From: Parelaphostrongylus tenuis
Taxonomy: Eukaryota > Nematoda > Chromadorea > Rhabditida > Metastrongylidae
Length of the DNA: 64,000 nucleotides
NCBI GenBank assembly: GCA_019055375.1
Contig: JAHQIW010000689.1
Span: 124,001 to 188,000, forward strand
Direction: 5' to 3'
In this document: positions 1 to 12,480 of the stretch, piece by piece
Layout of the letters: every line of letters begins with the position of its first letter
How positions within the stretch are numbered: the first letter of the stretch is position 1
Notes under the pieces: model-generated
Database searches by the model: none
The model's input: only the letters and a program-made list of their open reading frames with translations
Told to the model about the DNA's origin: nothing
Made by a program: the position numbers and the translations under genes

Positions 1-1315
1 CGAATTAAGATTGTGCTTCACCTTGAGTGCACATTTTCTGCACGGCTAGGGCTTGCAAATAGCTTTACAGCAGAATTCCATAATTATTCGACACCATAAA
101 AAGTGATAATTCTGAAGCTGCGTTTGTTATGTGAAAAGATCTCCACGGTGCTAAAATATTAGGCCGCTTCACAATCAAAGATAATATGCACTTGTAGCAC
201 ATAATCCTGTAAGGAAATCATGTTGTATTAGTACCAAAAAATATGGAAACTGTCCTGAAACGGAGGAAGATCAATGAAAAATTATCAAAATCGCGCCGTT
301 TGAGAGCGCGCAGCGTGATTTTGTTTTTTTTTTCAAAAATCTTTTTGCTTAGAGAAATCTAAGCTTTATGGATCAGGATGCAAAAAACTCTGGTCCGGTA
401 CTCTTTCATTTTTCTTTATAGTTTCTCGTTAAGTTACAGAAAAGACGTCATGACTCTCAAGCGACGGTTAACTTCTTTGCGTATAGAACGTGCTCTCCTG
501 TCCCTCTTATAGCGCGGTATAGAAGTCTTTTCAAAAACTAATTTTACATCTGCGCACCCTACCGAGCGAATAAAGAGAACTTAGTTTATGAAATAATTTG
601 ATTTCATTGCTACAGCGCACCAAGGAGACTATTTCAAGGGTCTGGGACAGTATTGAGTTCGCCGAGATGTAAGATTTCGAATAATTGTCTAAGGTTAGAA
701 GGAAGAATCTTAGAGGTTTATTTTGCCTAGCTGATACGAGGTTGATAATTGTTGTTGTTGTAATCGCGTCAACCAAACATGATAAGTCAATGAGGTGTAC
801 GAATACTAATCATCAGTCCCGAGATTCATAAGAAGTCAATATCTTGAAATTTCTATTGTTTTACTGCATTTTTCGCAGTAATATTATAATACATATATAC
901 CCAAAAGAGAGTGGTGAGCAAAAACACGGCTTCATGAGAGAGTCGAAACCTCGTTTCATCCATACCGGGGACGCGTGCCACTACCACTATACCACCGAGG
1001 CACATTTGTGACCCCACTCAATCTTCAACATTTCTATGTTAGCTATCAGCTACCAACCTTTAACACCTTTAATGTCTTAGGCATGTATGAATCTCTTGAA
1101 TTAATAAAAACTTTGTCGTCCCAACGAAACAAGCACTTAAATTCTCGTGTACCAATTTTTGTTCACGTTGCCTCGTACGGGTTTACATAGCAAAAATTTC
1201 TTGGACATAGCAGTGTCCTGTAACTAAATAATACTTAGTCAGCCGAGGATTCTATCTGTACATGCTCTGGCATGTATATCACTTGCTTCTAGTCGCTTCT
1301 TTTACTTTTTTCCAG
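1..1315. other. Gene-free left edge; upstream exons of the SulP gene not seen
   Basis: I see no exon here that matches the part of a SulP transporter that should precede position 1316 (transmembrane helices 1-10). Those exons probably lie to the left of the window. The only recognisable structure is a tRNA-like repeat at about 930-1005, listed separately. Short open frames here, such as 975-1190, have no family resemblance or matching splice sites. Confidence 0.5.
930..1005 (-). repeat. tRNA-like SINE fragment
   Basis: Read on the minus strand, the segment has a polymerase III A-box-like stretch (GGTATAGTGGTAG) followed about 30 bases later by a B-box-like GGTTTCGACTC. The same layout recurs on the plus strand near 47195 and 47495 and on the minus strand near 46850. 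It cannot fold as a complete tRNA by eye, so I call it a tRNA-derived repeat. Confidence 0.5.
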
Positions 1316-4300
1316 ATGATTTTTCTTGTTACTCTTGTCGCTGTAATTCTGATAAATGTCAATAATGGATTGATCATCGGCATATCATTCGCTCTTCTGT
1401 CCGTCGTCTTCAGAACACAATGGTAATTTCATCTCCAATCACTCGAAGACTTAACACTGTGCCTATCAAAAATTTAAGGGCGGATAGTACGTGTATGGGT
1501 CGAATACCTGGAACGTCCGATTTCAAGGGATTAGGACATTACCGCAGTGCAGAAGAAATTCCCGGTGGGTTCTTGTCATTTGAAGCAGCTCCTCAAATTC
1601 ACTTCTTGCGAAGATCGGTTCCAAGTAGATTACCTACAAATATTGTCTACAATGCTCAGTGGGAGCTACAGCAACAGATTCTTTTACAAGTAAATGGTAG
1701 AGCATACTTCAGGAATAAAAGTGTTTCGCTTCGATGCACCGCTTTATTTTGCAAACGCCGAACTGTTTATTCTCAGCGTTTATAATGCATGTGGGCTTAA
1801 CCCAATTCTCGGTATTGACTTCTTTTTGGGATCTTTTCCTAAAACAAAAAGAAAGTTTTCAAATGCTTTTCAGTGAGATCAAAGCTTAATGAGCGATCTG
1901 CCGCTGAGAAGAAAATGACGTCGATTAGCGATCTGAGGGACCGTTCAAAGAGATCTGGCGATATGCGTAAGTAGACCCGCAATTGTATCTGTTGCTCTCC
2001 AAAACATGGGTCATCTCGTCCAACATACTTCTAGACATTTAATAAGTTACAAGGCTGCTTCATAAAATAGCAGATGGCATGATCGCATAAATAATCATTA
2101 AAATAGATAATCATTCATTTCATATAATTGGTATTTGTCAAAAAAGTATTCTTACCGACCACTCAAATAGTGAAAATAATTGCTGCTATATATCACAATT
2201 ATGTAGGTATACATCGTAGGCGATCCATGAAACGAACACAATCACGTGATATTTAGTTCCAAGTATAACCGTACAAGAAATAATCAATGCTCCAAGTCCC
2301 AACTTGTATCATGAGCTCTTCCTACCGTTATTTTCTATGCGGCTATATAATCAATGAAAAAAGTATGAGATTAGACTTACCTGTAAGCAACATGTTATTG
2401 AAAAAAAGATAATGCAAAGATGCTCACATGAGGGAATGATTCCATTGTAGCTATAAGTCTATTTGTTAATTTGTTAAATTCTATTTAACTCGACCCACCC
2501 ATTATAACTTGTCATGAGGCTTCCATTACATCTGGCATTTGAGTCGTTTCCCCGCTATCACTGCCCTAATATTTTCCAGACTATTGCGTGTTGTTTCTAC
2601 TGTGCATAAAGAGTTGTCTTCTTCATAAACTCGTAGAGTGATGACCGAGCCAAATTTTCTCCAAAGTTAAAAGTAGCCATGCTAAGGCGTCCACAGGTGA
2701 TTGCAGGAGAGTACTGGGGGAGTGGGTCGATTCAGCACCTTGTTCCTTAATGAATTTCTAATATCCAGCACCACTATACGACTCGACTAAGTCCGGACTA
2801 TTTTTCGAACTCTAAAGGATGGAAGAACTTGGAAGTAAGGGCAGAGTCGAATTGGGGCTTAGGTAGGTTGTGGGGTCTACAAAAAGCTTGGGATCCCTAG
2901 CACTAAGATTTCGCTCAGTTTATGTGAACGAAAGAACTCAACTCTTGGAAAAAGTCAAGCTGCTCTTATTCGATTCTCCATGAAGCGAGATCATTTATTA
3001 CAGAGCTACGTTTGGTCGGTCGTCGTGTAGCAGATGCGTCAAGTGATTCAGTGATTGAAGATCAGACAGAGCACGTTGTCACGCAACTTACTCACATCAT
3101 CATAGGTAACAAATTTGAGACATCTATCATGCATTCTAAAACGAAATAAGGCTACCAATGGTTTCTTATACCAGGAGTTTGCAAAAACAGCAATTGCAAT
3201 AGATTTTCTATAAAGATAACTTCAACGTTTAGACCCCAAATTGTCTCTTTACCAACGGAAGTTGTATGAAATTAACCCGCTGCGCGGAAATTGCTGAACA
3301 CTCCCCTAAAAAGAGTTTGACCCATATATAACAACCACTTTATTACAACGGTGTTTGGATACGTCCTGAGGTCTCAGTGAATTTGATATGTCGAAAGCTA
3401 TATAAAAGCTAATCTCATCACAAAGCCGTAAAGCCACATTGGCAGTAAATCAAATCTGCATTCAGTCGTCTATCATTCGATGACAAGTCATTTGAGCAAG
3501 GGAAACATGAAAACATTCATGCGTTGACCCAATCATTAAGTCGTGGAATGATAATGCAATCTGTTGCTGTTCATAGTTCGTCCATCTCTTCTGATGCATA
3601 ACCTATCGATGAGCCCACACTCTGCACCATTCCGTGATCAGCTGTGTTCATCAGGCTTGTGGATAACATTCAGATTGCTCGACGATTCCTTACGTGGATT
3701 TGATGGGCAAGGACGCTCTCGCTCAGACATATGCCGACTATTCCACCATTGACATTACTGTTTTGATGGCTAACTGTAAAGGTGAATTTTAGTGCTAACA
3801 TAATTATATACTAGTCTTTTGAAACGTCAAGCCCACGGCGCTTACCCAGCTTGCCATGAATGCGGATCAGTCGGCATGGTGAGCCATTAATGGTGGCGGC
3901 TATCGGGAAAAAGGTTGCTGGTTTGGCCTTACCACGACACTACACGGTAGGCTTTTTGGTTCCGCAGTATTAAAGGTCTTCTAGATTATTGTAGCAAAAA
4001 TCTTACTACTTTCTGATGCAAAGAGTAAATGCATGGGTAATAACGTATAACCATTTCTTTTTGCACTTCATATGATGATGCTGTGGAAGAAGGATTTAAA
4101 AGCATACTTTTTACAGTGTACAACTTTTTAGAAGGAATTATATAGGGGTGGGTTCAGTCAGTTTTGCAGGATCTGTGCACTGGTTTCGTTGCTTTCCTAT
4201 GGATTTATGTATTATACGAAATAGTAGTGATTTGTGAGATAATTGAGATTTTCTTGCGATGATGACGTCTATGGAAGAACCTTCAATACTACGACCAAAA

Positions 4301-5296
4301 ATGAACTCCAAAACCTCCTGTGAAGCCTTATGAAAGTTGTTCGAATCAGCAACCTCTTTCAAAGCCGGCATTACTAACCACGAAACACTACGCAGTGCTC
4401 GCCGCCGCGCACAGCGACGGGGCTGGACTAGCGCTGTGGGCTTGTCGTACTCAAAGGGTTCGGTACAATCGACATTGAAAACCAAACGAAGCGCTTTACA
4501 GTTCCGAAATTTCAGTAGCAGTGCGTCAACTTTTTGAAACTACCGATTTCTATCAGAAAGTGCCTAAAAATCGGATGTTTGTGAATGTTAATGATGCTGT
4601 AATTCAAGCTTTGAAAGAGCAGCGAACACGTTACCCTGAACATCTCATGGTTCGTTCGTTTCTTCCATCTGTGCACTTATGCAATCACACTATTTTTTCA
4701 TAAAAGATCGATGCAATTTTCTTTTTCACGTTTTGTTTTCAAACTTCAATTTCATACGAAAGTCGTCTGAAAAGACCAAATTTTGGTGATTTTGAATATT
4801 TCAAATATGAACGTTTTCAGCAGCTGGTGGACCAAACCGATCTAGCTGCTCAGACACAAAAGCCTCCTGTTGCTCATTCACCACCTCAACGAACAATCGT
4901 TGAAGAGAAGGACGAGAAGACGACTCAAAGTGGATGTGTGTATACTTTTAGTGCTAGCTGAGTTCAAATGAGTAGTCATTTTGAGCCAACCACCTGACAG
5001 TAGCACAAGCCTCAAATCTTAACTTTAAGTAACATCTCCAACACAACGAGGTGAGGGAACCGTGGAGCCCAAAAAGTCATCTACGATCAAAGGAAAAAAT
5101 GTTTTGAAGGTGGAGAAAAAGAAAGATGAACATGTAAAAAGGGAAGAGAAAAAGAAAGAAGAGCCGAAAAGAGTAAGTTGAAGGGCCTGTGATCAATGCC
5201 ACGGAATGGTTGGACTTAATGTTGCTCATACAGATTCTCTGGTTACGTCCGTTCTCGAAACGACCAAACAAACCGGATTTGGATAAAACTCAATAA
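1316..5296 (+). CDS. SulP/SLC26-family anion transporter, 3' part
   Basis: Ten exons with matching intron phases: 1316-1422, 1479-1564, 1713-1811, 1874-1966, 3004-3105, 3674-3781, 4522-4649, 4821-4935, 5051-5172 and 5234-5296 (TAA). Exon 1 encodes the last membrane helix of the transporter domain (LINVNNGLIIGISFALL, then FRTQW). Exons 2-7 encode the cytoplasmic STAS domain: GRIPGT, the strand FRFDAPLYFANAEL, an acidic/serine loop, then IIIDCSTIPYVDLMGKDAL, whose second half matches the STAS nucleotide-binding-like loop, and a final helix ending VNDAVIQALKEQ. Exons 8-10 add a tail of about 100 residues rich in Lys and Glu, ending KPDLDKTQ. SLC26 proteins move sulfate, chloride, bicarbonate or oxalate across the plasma membrane; the substrate here cannot be read from this part. 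Everything before the last helix lies outside the window. Confidence 0.9.
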
Positions 5297-5335
5297 TTAC
5301 ATTCGAAATTCTCTAAGCTTTACAACTTAATAATG

Positions 5336-5341
5336 AATAAA
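5336..5341 (+). terminator. Polyadenylation signal of the SulP gene
   Basis: A canonical AATAAA lies 40 bases past the TAA of the SulP terminal exon, a normal distance for a short nematode 3' UTR. Confidence 0.7.
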
Positions 5342-7211
5342 TAGTTGTTTTTTAGCTAGTGGAAACGTCCACATGTGAATTCGGAACAACGTACACATGA
5401 GCTGTGTTGATTTTACATTGAAAATCAAAACCATAAAGGCTTCAATGTGGCAATTCACGAACTGCTCACAACAATATCCTGCTACACTGTTCACCACAGC
5501 AGCTATTTCATTTCTGTCTAGTTAAGAAACGATTTTCTGCATTTCTGTTCATCAGAAGAAGTTGAGAGTCTTTGCAAAGGGGATCGGCAAAAGGATTTCA
5601 CACTTTCATTGTCAGTTCTCTTATTTAGACTTCGAATCTTTTTAAAGTTAGCAATTTGACACCAGAGTTAACTGAAAAGTGCTCCATTCTATATACAGGA
5701 ACCGATTCTTGGTTATAGGGTGAACAACAAACTTTGCTGTTGTAGAGCTGTCTAACCATTTCAGACAGAAGCAACAGAACTTACAATCATTGTTACATAT
5801 GAAGAAAACAGTCTTCATATGTCATACAAATTTGTGCGTTATATCGAAAACTCATAAAGGTAATGCCAATATTTGAAGTACGGCCATATATAGGCAAATA
5901 AAGAATTGAAAATTTCCTCCCAATTGCCATTTAGAATGATGACTGAAGAGGTTTTGAATAATCTGTCAGCATAATGCCCTTGATTACAACTCTGGCTAAT
6001 CTACTTGGCGCCGACCAAGCAACCACGAAAAAATTGTTTATGGATGTATGGACAGCTATGAAAATCTACTATTTTCGTCCAGGCAATGAAGGAAGAACAC
6101 TACACCAAATATCTTATATTGCGTCAATTCTTCGAATTTCGTTCTAAGAGACAATCTGTTATGTTGACGACTCGGCTCAGTTCTACTCTGACTGCTAATA
6201 TTAAATATGAATTCTAATTGTTCTTGTAAAAAAATGCAGCAATCTCAACGGAGACCATTTATCCAAAGACATCCATTAGATTAATAGGGAGCCAACTGAA
6301 ACTTTCCCATGGAAAATACGTTTAATATTATGCATACGGAAGATTAACGAATCAATGTAGGTGGTAGCGCACTGGACGTGATTACAGTCCTAACGTAGAC
6401 AGCCCAACTTATCCATGCGTTGGTTTGATACCCTATAGGGCTCACCAAGAGTCTCATCCCTTCGGAGTCTAAATCGGTGAGATAATTGTCTGAGAATGGT
6501 TAAACCCAGCAATCAAATTAGAAGCTGTGATCCAACTATCCAATAACTCCGAAAAAAATTGATTCAGTCAGCATTCAGAGACATTTATGAAAATGAAAGT
6601 CAAGCAGCAGCCGAACTCACGCAGATTTTGTAGTCCTTTATGGCCGTTAGATGCAAGGAAAACGAATTAACTGCTCTACGTGCTGTGATTCACGTACATA
6701 TGATGCTCATCGTGTACTTAAGAAAAAACAAAAAATTGAGCAGCCATCAAAGCTACTTGAGTTTTTATGATAGTGACAGAATAAACAGCTTAGAAAAACG
6801 AGCATATTCACCATAGGAAATTACCAAATCGGAAGTATCGATGGAGATTCGGAAATGATGAGAATTATAGGCAAAACACATGTTTATTTATCTGGTGAGC
6901 TGGTCCCATATAATGGCTTTGCCCACTTCCATATGTGCTAGTCAACAAATAAAGTCTGCATAAGTGTCCTTCTGGTGATAAATTCATTCGCTTACAACTC
7001 AATCCATGGTAGCTCGTCTCTTAGCCCCCCATCGATTTCTGCGTTCCCGTGACTCGTCGGCCGACCAGCCGGCTGAGGCAAACCGTGTAGCTTTCAGCGC
7101 CCTCGGCGTTGCTCTCGGCCAGCATCTAATCGACGCCTCGTGCTCCAGCTCCTGAACTTCTCGTTGTAAACCAGGCATACTGGTTCGTCGGCTCTTCAGG
7201 GCGATTCGCTT
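5342..7211. other. Intergenic region between SulP and Ly6-like genes
   Basis: No coding exon recognised. From about 7000 to 7211 there is a GC- and CpG-rich patch just upstream of the Ly6-like start codon. It is open on both strands in several frames and most likely represents 5' UTR or promoter rather than separate coding sequence. No TATA box or other factor site stands out. Confidence 0.4.
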
Positions 7212-8768
7212 ATGCTTTTGCTGCTGCTTCTCTGCAGGACATCTACTGCTGTCGCTCAACCAGGTGAGTACGTCTCAGCTAGAAATCTTTTCGCTTCTTT
7301 TTGATATTCGCCACTATGGACTATTATTTCATCTCAAACTCTGTCACAGGTAAACCTCCTTTACTGAGCCTATTTATTTCAGAAAAGTGCTACAGCTGTT
7401 CGTCAGCACATCTACAAACCCGATGGGTGATTTTCTAATTGCCATTCATGGACTACACTTTATCTCAAAATTTCGTGAAATCTCATCGTACAGTTTCAGC
7501 CAAAAAACGCAGAAACAAATCGCTTACAATTTCTGCGGGAATTCCCATGGTACTCTAATGAAAGTTGTGATCAGGTTGGCAAAAAACATTTGTTGGTACT
7601 CATTTTTTGAAGGTGTAGCTCTTTTCTTTTTCTGCCACGGAAATTGTGGTGAAACCTAACAGATGGCTAAAATTTTTTCCTATGATTTCACTGGTCTAAT
7701 AATCAGCCGAAGCATCACGAAATCTCTCACTGTTTGTATTCTAATAGTTTATTTTTTGTAATCTGGAAATTACATGAGTTCCATTCAGTATTCAAGCATT
7801 GTCGCTCGTGTGACGCATTTGCGTGAAGTCTTGAGACGCAAAGGTGCTCGATAGTTTAACCTAGCGATTGAGGCTCTCAGCGCCTTTCGTTCCTCAAATA
7901 AGACGGACTGATGCCATATTTGTTTGGAAGAATTCTTAGGATTTTAAAAGGAGTGAGGACCTGTCTAGTCTATAGAATATTTCCACAGACGTAACAGTCC
8001 ATTGATTCAGTCCTTTCACTTTCGTTTTGAGTGTTTTCTTGAGACCACAGCTCAAATTTCACTATGCCTGGTAATTATTTTTTGAGCCACGCATGTCACT
8101 GGTCTATTAGCCCTCTTTAATAGACCACTGACATGCGTGGCTCAAAAAATAGTTACCAGGAATACGTTTCATCTTAGGTCACCTTTATCCTCGGCGCTAC
8201 ACTGGCCCATTTCAAAACCTTCACAAATTAATCTTATAGCACACTTTAACGGCAGCACTATTTAGGTGAAAAACTTGTTACCTGTTGTGGATTGTCCGAA
8301 TAGCGTTTGCATAAAAGCGGTGATCACAGAAGCACCAGCGAAAAGAGACGTCTGTGGTGGGATTTTCTTTCATTTTCACTCATTCAGTTTCTCACTCTCC
8401 TTCTCGTTCTTTCATCCATTTTTTATCCCCTTGACATTTGCCTGCCATTCTATCTATGTCATTTTTTCTGCAATCATCGACATCAAAAGATTCGGATTAT
8501 CTAGACTAAGGTCTAGGTGTAAAGTTAATTATAGAGCGATTATTGTCTAATCTAAGACTAATAGTTCACGATTAGTTTAATCTATGACTTTTTTGATTGA
8601 GAAGTCATTACTATCTAATAATGTGCAGTTTTATTGGATGATGAATGAGAGACTTTTTTCTGATCATTTGTTTCAGTTCAAAGCGGTGCGATAGTTCGAG
8701 ATTGTTGGAGCAGAGTGATTGGAGGAGAGGGTCATCTGGCTTTGGATCCGAAGGCTCGGCAAAATATG
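7212..8768 (+). CDS. Secreted Ly6-like cysteine-rich protein, 5' part
   Basis: Four exons in compatible phase: 7212-7263, 7383-7426, 8266-8356 and 8677-8768. The first encodes a clear signal peptide (MLLLLLLCRTSTAVAQP), and its donor is the strong CAG/GTGAGT. Exon 2 starts the mature protein with KCYSCSSAHLQTRW; the CYSC opening is typical of nematode Ly6/three-finger proteins. Exon 3 holds DCPNSVCIKAV and exon 4 GAIVRDCWSRVIGGEG, the spacing expected for the middle cysteines of the fold. The closing cysteines and any GPI or membrane anchor are not seen in these exons. An exon may also be missing between 7426 and 8266, where one expected cysteine is lacking. A possible last exon is at 14432-14505 (phase 0; residues KKCCNTTCDS), 5.6 kb downstream, and is uncertain. 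Members of this family sit at the cell surface or are secreted; the ligand here is unknown. Confidence 0.65.
8067..8160. repeat. Near-perfect hairpin at a MITE core
   Basis: Two arms of about 43 bases (8067-8109 and 8118-8160) are inverted copies with only a couple of mismatches and an 8-base loop. The arm contains TTGAGCCACGCATGTCA. The same arm sequence recurs at 50440-50465 and 50760-50780, and the flank at 8030-8066 matches the outer arms of the 12343 and 50395 elements. It sits in the second intron of the Ly6-like gene. Confidence 0.8.
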
Positions 8769-9399
8769 GTAAAGTTATGGAGGCTTCCGACGGTGATTCT
8801 AATTAAATCAAAATTTGTCTGCGAGGCAACATATCATCTTCACCCTGTTTTAATTTTCTAGATTTCAAGCAGTAGTTAAACAGCACAATATTGGAAACAC
8901 TTTGTTGTACAGTTAGCAAGAAATTCCTTTGTTATTTCAAAAATTAGCTTATAATTAGGGCTACTTATAAACCATCGGCAACCACCTAAACAGAGGTATA
9001 TAGAGAAACGTTCGAGAAATAGATTCCATCTTCAATCACTTTGACTGAATGAGTCATATTCTCTGTCGTATTGCCTGCGAATCGATGCATTTACATAAGA
9101 GATCACCTTTGGAAAGTATTTTTTGTTAGGCTAGTTTCGACTCATTTTCTTACAAAATTCAGGGCTTTTCTGGGTAAATCCGGCGCTAAATAGATTATCA
9201 CCTGGCTTTCGACCGTCGAAGTTTCCATATACTCTGTTGAAAAAATTTAAAAAGTGATCCTTTGCTATGCCTCTAATGGTTTACTAACATATCGTTGGTG
9301 AAAGATGTTACTGTTTGTTGAACTGCGCTCTACAGCTGAGATTCATCCATCTCAGCACTTTTCAAACTGCTGAGCAGTTCAACTTTTCTATTTCTTTAT

Positions 9400-9640
9400 C
9401 CCTCTGATGACTACCATCGGTAGGCTGGCGGCGTCGCGCCGTCACTTACGCGACAACCACAGGCGGGCAGTATCTGCATGCCTGTGCATGCATGTCTGGC
9501 AGTCTGAGCCTGGTTTTCCACAAGACGCGACTTTGCCATTACAGCAGTTGAGTAAGATTTCACGTGGCGCGGTATGGTACGATACGTACCGTACGGTCCT
9601 TGAAAGGTTGAAGGGGGAAAAATCTATGTAGCAGCAGACT
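9400..9640. other. GC-rich patch of unknown nature
   Basis: Markedly richer in GC than its surroundings and open in one plus-strand frame (9407-9631), but no family motif or convincing splice pair. It contains a short self-complementary stretch (GGTACGATACGTACC) near 9576. It could be a repeat fragment or an unrecognised exon. Confidence 0.25.
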
Positions 9641-12342
9641 TAGAGAACCTTTCTGCGGCTACTATCTCGTCAAAACAGTGAATGAAAAATTGATTGGTTC
9701 AAAGCTGACGAAAAGCTTTCAATTTATTCTGCTCCAGATACACTCACAGCGAGATGGATTTGCAAGAACCTTCCTTCTTTTCAATTGTATATTTTTATGT
9801 GCAAATGTTTTCTCCCAAGCGTTTTTGATTTATCGATGTTACATCAATCGTAGATGTAAAACTCCAAGTGGCTCATAAAAGCTGTCCTATCTATGACTTG
9901 CCATTTGATTGATTGCAACAGACTTTGTTGCGAAGAAGAACAAGAAAACATCTATGGAAGTATCTGCATGAGCAAAGCAACTGACAGAATGCAAGCATTC
10001 CCGGAGGGGGCTTGAATCAAAATTGGCATTTGAAAACGCGTATATTTCGTCTACAAGACTGTCTTCAATGTCGCAACTCAATGTTTAGTGAGGCCAGAGG
10101 TGATAGATGACCTGCACTATAAACACTTGTCAGTCGAGCACTGGCATAGCGACTGTTGTCTAAGCCGCAGGTCTGAGTCTTGGCTTAATTGGTGCAGACG
10201 AAGTTTCTTGAGCGCAACGGAGTTTGCTCTTTGCTCGATGACCCTCGTGTTTGCATTAATAAAACAGTGGAGTGATTATCTTATCTCATCTTATCTGAGA
10301 AGTCCTAATCCATGCAGCGTATTCTTTTTTGCTTGTCGCTAATTCCACGAATCACGTGGAGAAAATTCGGTCGAAGATGTAATTAGCTTTCTGTTGACAT
10401 TTTGTTAGCTAAAAATGGCGATAATGCTGAACAAAAGTTTTTTAAGTGAATTCACTAAAGTTCTGGTGTCAGTTTTACTGTGCACGCGTATTGGGACGCT
10501 ATTTTTGCTAAACAGAACCCTTTACCGACATTTTGATGGTCATTCGATAGCCTGTGAGAAGAGAATTTTGATACTGTACTTGTTTTCTGAAAAATCTTGC
10601 GAGCTATAAAAGCAAAGAGAAGCCTGCATTTCATCTTCAGCGATTGCTCTATTCATGTACCTGCTTGGCTTTTCAAAAGACTTTTAGCAAAAAAATCGAT
10701 ATCCCAAGAAAAGACGAATCTAGTTTTGTGGTACTTTTCTGAAAAGATTTTCTTGATGCGCTACAGCAACGAAAGGAATAACGCGCATCGCACTCGAGCC
10801 TCTCTTCTGAAAGTAACATCAGATTTGAAGGCAATTTAAAATGGAAACATAAGACTAATGTCTAAGAGAATGACAGAGCAAAGCCTTCTCTATAATCCTA
10901 TAAAATTCCCTATTTTTGAAGCACATTAATCACCCAGAACTGTTTAGAGCTATCGTTAAGTAACATCGAGCAGTATTATTTTGGACAAATTAGCTCTTTG
11001 CCTCACACATTCTTCTTATTTTTTTTTCAACAAAAGTGACCATACTCTACTTTCAGAAAAGTTCTACTCGAAGTGAAATATTTTTTATGAGTATTAGATA
11101 TGAAAAAAATTTATAAGAAATGCGAAGAGCTTCTCATTTGCACAAAGCTTCGCAATCATACATAAAACTTCACAGTCATAAAGTTGAAATTGGCACCAAA
11201 TCGAAGTATGGATGATTCCATCCATGACTGGTGAAAACCTATCGTCAAAAATTTAAGACGTTCTAAGAAATAAACGACTTTTTGTCATTTAACAGGTCAA
11301 GATGAGCACTGACATGAAAACGGAACGAATACTAGGAGTGATTTACACTTGCCATGGATACCTTTGTAACTCCTCCATTCAAACCAATCATTTCCATTTC
11401 ATCTCATACATCCCCTTCTTTGCTGCTTTCTTCCTTTTCTGTAGATCCATTTCTTTTTAACCAAACATCAATGTCTTGTTTCTTTTCTGGAAATCTTGCT
11501 TCTTTTTGTGTCTTTTCTTTATTTTTCTTTGAATGATTATCTCAGTCATCGATTATGGCATGTGAAACTCTAATGGGTATTGTTATAACGGGTATCAGAA
11601 GAAGTTGTATAGTATAACAAGTGCTATATGCTACTTTATGTAAGAAAAGCAATAAAATTTTATTTGGTGACTTCAATTCAACGCCGGTATTGTCAAGCAT
11701 TGCTGTTTTTCTGGTATTCAATTCGCTTTCGCCGCCTGAAAAAGTCGCAGAGTCTCTTCGTGCACGATTTCGACCACTGTTTAAGAGCTTTCATTTTGTC
11801 TTCTTAGTAATTGTCGATGAATGCTAGTGAAGTCGATTTTCCCCCGAGCTTTGGGATGACGGTGCACTGCCGTCCCCACGTGGACTAAGCAAAGTCAACT
11901 TGTCTCAGGCTATTCAGGTACTAATTTCCCCTTCTTGGACGGATGATAAGTCTGATGAGTTCAAAGCGGTGTCTAACTAACGCCTAGGTAGGCTGAGTCG
12001 TCTGCATAATGAAAATAGTCACTACTACTATGCTAATTATTTCCTTTTTTCCAAATAACGAATAACATCGAAGTATAGGCATATTATTGAAGCAGAGAAA
12101 TTTGTGCACGGTATAAAATAAACAGCGGCATGCTAATGTCCTGCTTATCAGCTGGCATACCATTTTGTTTATCAATTGGATAACCACTTTTTCAACTTAT
12201 TATTTCAGTCTCCACTGTGGTTATGTGTGAAGTGGTATTTATGCGGCAAAGATGTATTGGGTTGAGGAAAAAGTTTCTTAGCCCCAAATCTAAATCAAAA
12301 GTTTGCACATAAATTCAGACGAAAGCAACAAGAATCATTATG

Positions 12343-12480
12343 TTATACCTTTATTTCGAGTGTCTTGTTAAGACCACTCTCAAATGTCAATGGATTCTTT
12401 CATTATTATTCGAGCCTTGTCCTGAAAAAAAAAACAAATTTGAGCGTGGTCTTACAAAAACACTCGAAATAAAGGTATAA
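12343..12480. repeat. Short palindromic MITE
   Basis: The element starts TTATACCTTTATTTCGAGTG and ends with its inverted copy. The arms match over about 45 bases and both contain the AGACCAC-CTCAAAT block shared with repeats at 8030, 50395 and 50700. It is small, AT-rich inside and has no coding capacity, which fits a non-autonomous foldback DNA transposon. Confidence 0.8.

Noticed and set aside
6999..7259. 86-codon minus-strand open frame in a GC-rich patch
   Set aside because: It is antisense to the Ly6-like first exon, which has a signal peptide and a strong plus-strand donor; the frame is explained by GC-rich 5' sequence.
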